Of a stretch of DNA of 15,180 nucleotides, positions 14,374 to 15,180 are shown one piece after another. The notes below the pieces were generated by a model. The model made no database searches, had not been told where the DNA came from, and saw only the letters and a list, made by a program, of their open reading frames with translations. This DNA is from an uncultured Bacteroidales bacterium (lineage in GTDB: Bacteria; Bacteroidota; Bacteroidia; Bacteroidales; UBA932): positions 1-15,180 of the forward strand of contig CAKVDS010000051.1 of the NCBI GenBank assembly GCA_934726455.1, read 5' to 3'. Position 1 is the first letter of the stretch; each line of letters begins with the position of its first letter. The translations under genes and the position numbers were made by a program.

Positions 14374-14381
14374 TAACTTCG
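14374..14381 (+). promoter_or_regulatory. Weak -7-like element before the AAA_15 ATPase
   Basis: TAACTTCG is one mismatch from TAnnTTTG and ends 20 bases before the ATG at 14402. No TTG is found at the -33 distance. The 194-base gap it belongs to (14208-14401) also has a weak 5-bp hairpin, CGGCA/TGCCG (14215-14234), just after the upstream stop, too small to call a terminator. Confidence 0.35.
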
Positions 14382-14401
14382 CAAAAATTAATCGACAGAA
14401 T

Positions 14402-15180
14402 ATGCTTATCAGGATTGTTGCGACTAATTTCAAGTCCTACAAAGATGAAACGGAGTTCAATATGCTGCCATCCGCCAGCGTCCGCCGAAAAGATTGGCAC
14501 ATACATAAAACCGACAATAGCATCAATACACTCCGCACCGCTGTTATTTACGGGGCTAATGGAGCCGGGAAATCTTGCCTGATCAAGGCATTAGGGCGAC
14601 TGCAGGATATGGTTGTACTGGGTAGTATTTCTCCTTCGTCTTCACGAGATGCGAATAAGTACAACAATCCTGACGTTCCTGTAAGTCTTGAGATTGAATT
14701 CAGTACCAGTAATGGACAATACTCTTATGGTATCTGCTATAAGGGCAATATCTGTGTTGAAGAGTGGCTTTATTCAACAATTGGCTCTCCTGTGCCAATC
14801 TTCGAGCGCACGTATGACGACACTGCAGACAAGTCGCACATCTCACTGACTCCAGAAAAAGGAGACGAGGCCAAGAACGAACTACTGACAACGTTGCTCG
14901 AAGACAACCTATTGAAAAAGAACGAAATTCTACTATCAAAGCACGATGTGATCAAGAACGCCCAAGTCACAGACGCGTATAAGTGGATTGTGTCGAAACT
15001 AAATATCATCACCCCGGAAACTCATTCCACATCCATCTTCGATGACCGTTATTCCAATCCTACGTTCAAATCGCAAGCGGAACAGCTGATGGACGCTCTT
15101 GATTTAGGCATCAGCGAACTGACATTGATAGACGAAGACATCGAGTCATTCAAGCAAAGCATTACAGAATGGCCGGAACT
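14402..15180 (+). CDS. AAA_15/COG1106-type ATPase, N-terminal part (truncated by window)
   Basis: The frame from the ATG at 14402 stays open to the window end (259 full codons plus two bases). It starts MLIRIVATNFKSYKDETEF, the usual opening of SMC/RecF/OLD-like ATPases in which the first strand leads to NF-x-S. Walker A is GANGAGKS (51-58) within VIYGANGAGKSCLIKAL. The following region (about 60-259) has the charged, helix-rich layout expected between Walker A and the later signature and Walker B motifs, which lie outside the window. Proteins of this COG1106/RloA type often pair with an RloB-like or TOPRIM/HNH nuclease gene downstream in phage-defence modules; no partner is visible here, so that role is inference. 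The A/T-rich composition continues from the previous gene. Confidence 0.85.
   Translation, partial: MLIRIVATNFKSYKDETEFNMLPSASVRRKDWHIHKTDNSINTLRTAVIYGANGAGKSCLIKALGRLQDMVVLGSISPSSSRDANKYNNPDVPVSLEIEFSTSNGQYSYGICYKGNICVEEWLYSTIGSPVPIFERTYDDTADKSHISLTPEKGDEAKNELLTTLLEDNLLKKNEILLSKHDVIKNAQVTDAYKWIVSKLNIITPETHSTSIFDDRYSNPTFKSQAEQLMDALDLGISELTLIDEDIESFKQSITEWPE

Noticed and set aside
14328..14582. Plus-strand open frame of 84 codons overlapping the start of the AAA_15 gene
   Set aside because: It is out of frame with the Walker A-bearing reading frame from 14402, which is clearly the real gene.

Overview
The window looks like a chromosomal segment from a Bacteroidales-type Bacteroidota. The evidence is a TonB-dependent receptor with an N-terminal carboxypeptidase-regulatory-like domain, families seen mainly in Bacteroidota (a DUF4876-type lipoprotein, a DUF6850-type barrel, a GldF/GldG-like fusion, a BACON-like lipoprotein), A-rich start contexts with little Shine-Dalgarno signal, and several matches to the Bacteroidota promoter pattern TTG-N19-21-TAnnTTTG. 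Genus cannot be fixed from the sequence. No rRNA, tRNA, insertion sequence or CRISPR array was seen.

Region 1 (about 1-9910) is dominated by one long minus-strand operon, read right to left. It encodes a TonB-dependent outer-membrane receptor, a DUF4876-type lipoprotein, a DUF6850-type outer-membrane barrel, a ChaN-family haem-binding-like lipoprotein, an ABC ATPase, and a GldF/GldG-like permease fused to a large periplasmic domain. The genes are separated by 13 bases or less or overlap by up to 23, including an ATGA overlap between the two ABC genes. A near-ideal promoter precedes the receptor and a hairpin follows the permease. The set spans surface, periplasm and inner membrane, and reads as one envelope system. 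The ChaN member points to haem or iron, but the substrate is inferred. A small AT-hook-like protein tail enters from the left edge on the plus strand and converges on the operon.

Region 2 (about 9853-12910): a 220-base divergent intergenic region carries the operon promoter, a palindrome and a plus-strand promoter for a small nucleoside 2-deoxyribosyltransferase-like protein. Then comes a two-gene unit: a BACON-like lipoprotein and a PagL/acyloxyacyl-hydrolase-like outer-membrane barrel with an H-x-S-N active-site motif, but Asn where the catalytic acid is expected.

Region 3 (about 12911-15180) is visibly more A/T-rich. It holds a promoter and an AAA_14/DUF4143 ATPase, a 194-base gap, and the 5' part of an AAA_15/COG1106-type ATPase that runs off the window. 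Both ATPase types are common in accessory or defence-associated DNA, so this may be the start of an acquired region. The partner gene that would decide this lies outside the window.
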